64,000 nucleotides of DNA from Crocinitomix sp044361315 (lineage in GTDB: Bacteria; Bacteroidota; Bacteroidia; Flavobacteriales_D; Crocinitomicaceae): contig JBIKJA010000001.1 of NCBI GenBank assembly GCA_044361315.1, positions 308,319 through 372,318 of the forward strand, written 5' to 3'. The notes below the pieces were generated by a model, which saw nothing but the letters and a program-made list of their open reading frames with translations, had not been told where the DNA came from and did not search any database. How positions within the stretch are numbered: the first letter of the stretch is position 1; every line of letters starts with the position of its first letter. Position numbers and translations under genes: made by a program. Of this stretch, positions 63,192 to 64,000 are shown one piece after another.

Positions 63192-63279
63192 TGGATTGAT
63201 TCCGTAAATCCAGAGAATAGGGCTATTACGTCAAATTTTAATAAAAATCTAGATGGTAATTTAGAGTCGAACTTTCAGG
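63192..63279 (+). mobile_element. Partial second copy of the MITE-like element
   Basis: 63192-63258 matches 61029-61095 (8 differences in 67 bp); the right terminus 63258-63279 matches 61175-61196 with one difference. The 73-79 bp between those parts in the 61-kb copy are absent here, as is everything to the left. Within the 391-bp gap 63061-63451, the rest to the left (63061-63191) shows no gene. Confidence 0.7.
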
Positions 63280-63282
63280 GTT

Positions 63283-63429
63283 TTAATCTAAATGGGTGTC
63301 TAATAATTCAGAACATTCTGATTTAATAACATGATGAAGGACAACGTGCCTAGGTTTATTTTTGATCCCATTAAACTGGGCTAAGGACAAACCGAAACCA
63401 CTCAAAATAAATACTCCGAATATCTTCAT
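63283..63429 (-). pseudogene. Truncated secreted-protein gene behind the gliding-motility-type gene
   Basis: From ATG 63429 the frame reads MKIFGVFILSGFGLSLAQ, a signal peptide, then FNGIKNKPRHVVLHHVIKSE and CSELLDTHLD before a TAA at 63283-63285. The 48-codon frame stops 4 bp from the right end of the partial MITE-like element. It starts 22 bp after the upstream same-strand gene ends, so it was probably the next gene of the operon and was cut by the element. The 3' part of the original gene is not in the window. Confidence 0.5.
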
Positions 63430-63451
63430 TTAAATTACCTTTAAAATTTAC

Positions 63452-64000
63452 TTATCGAATCAAGGTTGTGTTTCCTTTTTGTGTTCCTGATTCGCCGTTT
63501 ACAAATTCGTAGTATAAATTCCACGTAAAGACCCCTGGATTTTCTTCCTTGCCTTTGAACATACCATCCCATCCAATGTTTTGATCGGTGGTTTCAAATA
63601 CTACCTCTCCATATCGGTTGTAAACTGTAAAGCTAATGGCTTCAATAGCATAGCCCCTCACAAATAAAATGTCATTGTTCCCATCTCCATTTGGCGAAAA
63701 CGCTGTTGGAACCCCAACTCCTTCTACAAAATTTACCAATACCATTACCGTATCGCTTGCGCGACATCCATTTTGGTCGGTGTATATGACTGTGTACGTA
63801 GTACTTTCCTCTGGACTTGCTGTGGCCATCGGACAATCTTCACAATCCATGTTTTTGTTTGGTGTCCATAAGTAATCGCCTGTGCCACTTGGTGATGCTA
63901 CTAAAGTTGCTGTCCCTCCCAAATCAATAATTGTATCTGTTGCTGCGGTTAAAACAGGGTTGTTATTGACTGTGATTGGATTTGAAACCGATGAAATTGC
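63452..64000 (-). CDS. Gliding-motility-associated C-terminal domain protein (partial)
   Basis: The frame is open to the window edge, so the N-terminal part is missing (183 residues visible). The text ATDTIIDLGGTATLVASPSG then DYLWTPNKNMDCEDCPMATA is the SprB-repeat/PKD-like pattern, followed by TYTVIYTDQNGCRASDTVMV. The final domain VPTAFSPNGDGNNDILFVRG and FTVYNRYGEVVFETTDQNIG, WDGMFKGKEENPGVFTWNLY is the gliding motility-associated C-terminal domain (gldB/SprB type, TIGR04131-like). It is exported by T9SS and surface-attached. A secreted-protein gene fragment follows on the same strand. Confidence 0.88.
   Translation of the reverse strand, partial: AISSVSNPITVNNNPVLTAATDTIIDLGGTATLVASPSGTGDYLWTPNKNMDCEDCPMATASPEESTTYTVIYTDQNGCRASDTVMVLVNFVEGVGVPTAFSPNGDGNNDILFVRGYAIEAISFTVYNRYGEVVFETTDQNIGWDGMFKGKEENPGVFTWNLYYEFVNGESGTQKGNTTLIR

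Overview
The window is chromosomal DNA of a low-GC Bacteroidota bacterium, most likely order Flavobacteriales (Crocinitomicaceae or a relative; the family is a guess). The pointers are: proteins with type IX secretion (T9SS) C-terminal sorting or gliding-motility C-terminal domains (1-431, 9694-11253, 37708-41709, 63452-64000); the large Bacteroidota form of IspG; a LeuRS with the long lineage-specific insertions; DUF349 and DUF3109 proteins; a TTG-N19-TAnnTTTG promoter in front of tRNA-Leu; and a TatD/asparaginase/ExbB/ExbD/ExbD cluster.

Layout. 0-12.5 kb: secreted-protein tail, methylmalonyl-CoA epimerase, a sensor kinase, an AsmA-like giant, superoxide dismutase, leuS, a secreted haem/copper monooxygenase-like protein and dxr. 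12.6-18.8 kb: tRNA-Leu, trigger factor, clpP-clpX, a 2-oxoglutarate oxygenase and tRNA-Ser. The 3' end of tRNA-Ser and its flank are duplicated 201 bp away, and the second copy truncates a sigma-factor gene; slyD follows. 18.8-29.4 kb: outer-membrane and secreted proteins, then DUF3109-rnpA-S41 protease-O-antigen-ligase-like genes packed end to end, then gcvP. 29.4-30.0 kb is a graveyard of transposase debris. 30-37.6 kb: membrane proteins, a DUF349 protein, a PfkB kinase, YjbR, Hsp15-like, TatD and TcdA-like genes. 37.7-49.3 kb: a 1333-residue CotH/lamin-tail T9SS protein, REP-like and tandem intergenic repeats, a CsgG-like protein, tryptophan 2,3-dioxygenase, two tandem outer-membrane paralogues, an AAA ATPase behind a cluster of TGTTTAT operators, and VOC and GNAT enzymes. 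49.6-60.7 kb: a lipoprotein, ispG, an orphan DUF4143 ATPase tail, metG, ldcA, a gamma carbonic anhydrase and the exb/asparaginase/tatD run. 60.7-64 kb: an IS3-type transposase remnant split by a 328-bp MITE-like element, a lipoprotein, a catalytically degenerate CTP-synthase-like amidotransferase homologue, a second partial MITE abutting a truncated secreted-protein gene, and a gliding-motility-type protein running off the window.

Most genes are housekeeping: protein quality control (tig, clpP, clpX, slyD, S41 protease), translation (leuS, metG, two tRNAs, rnpA), the isoprenoid MEP pathway (dxr, ispG) and envelope and secretion functions. The unusual content lies between genes: a modular non-autonomous element family seen in three places, a two-hairpin REP-like family seen in two to three places, a C-rich 56-bp repeat family that also supplies the C-terminus of a lipoprotein, and a recent tRNA-linked duplication. 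I found no CRISPR array, no toxin-antitoxin or defence island that I can defend, and no intact insertion sequence. All calls were made by reading the sequence, without database searches.
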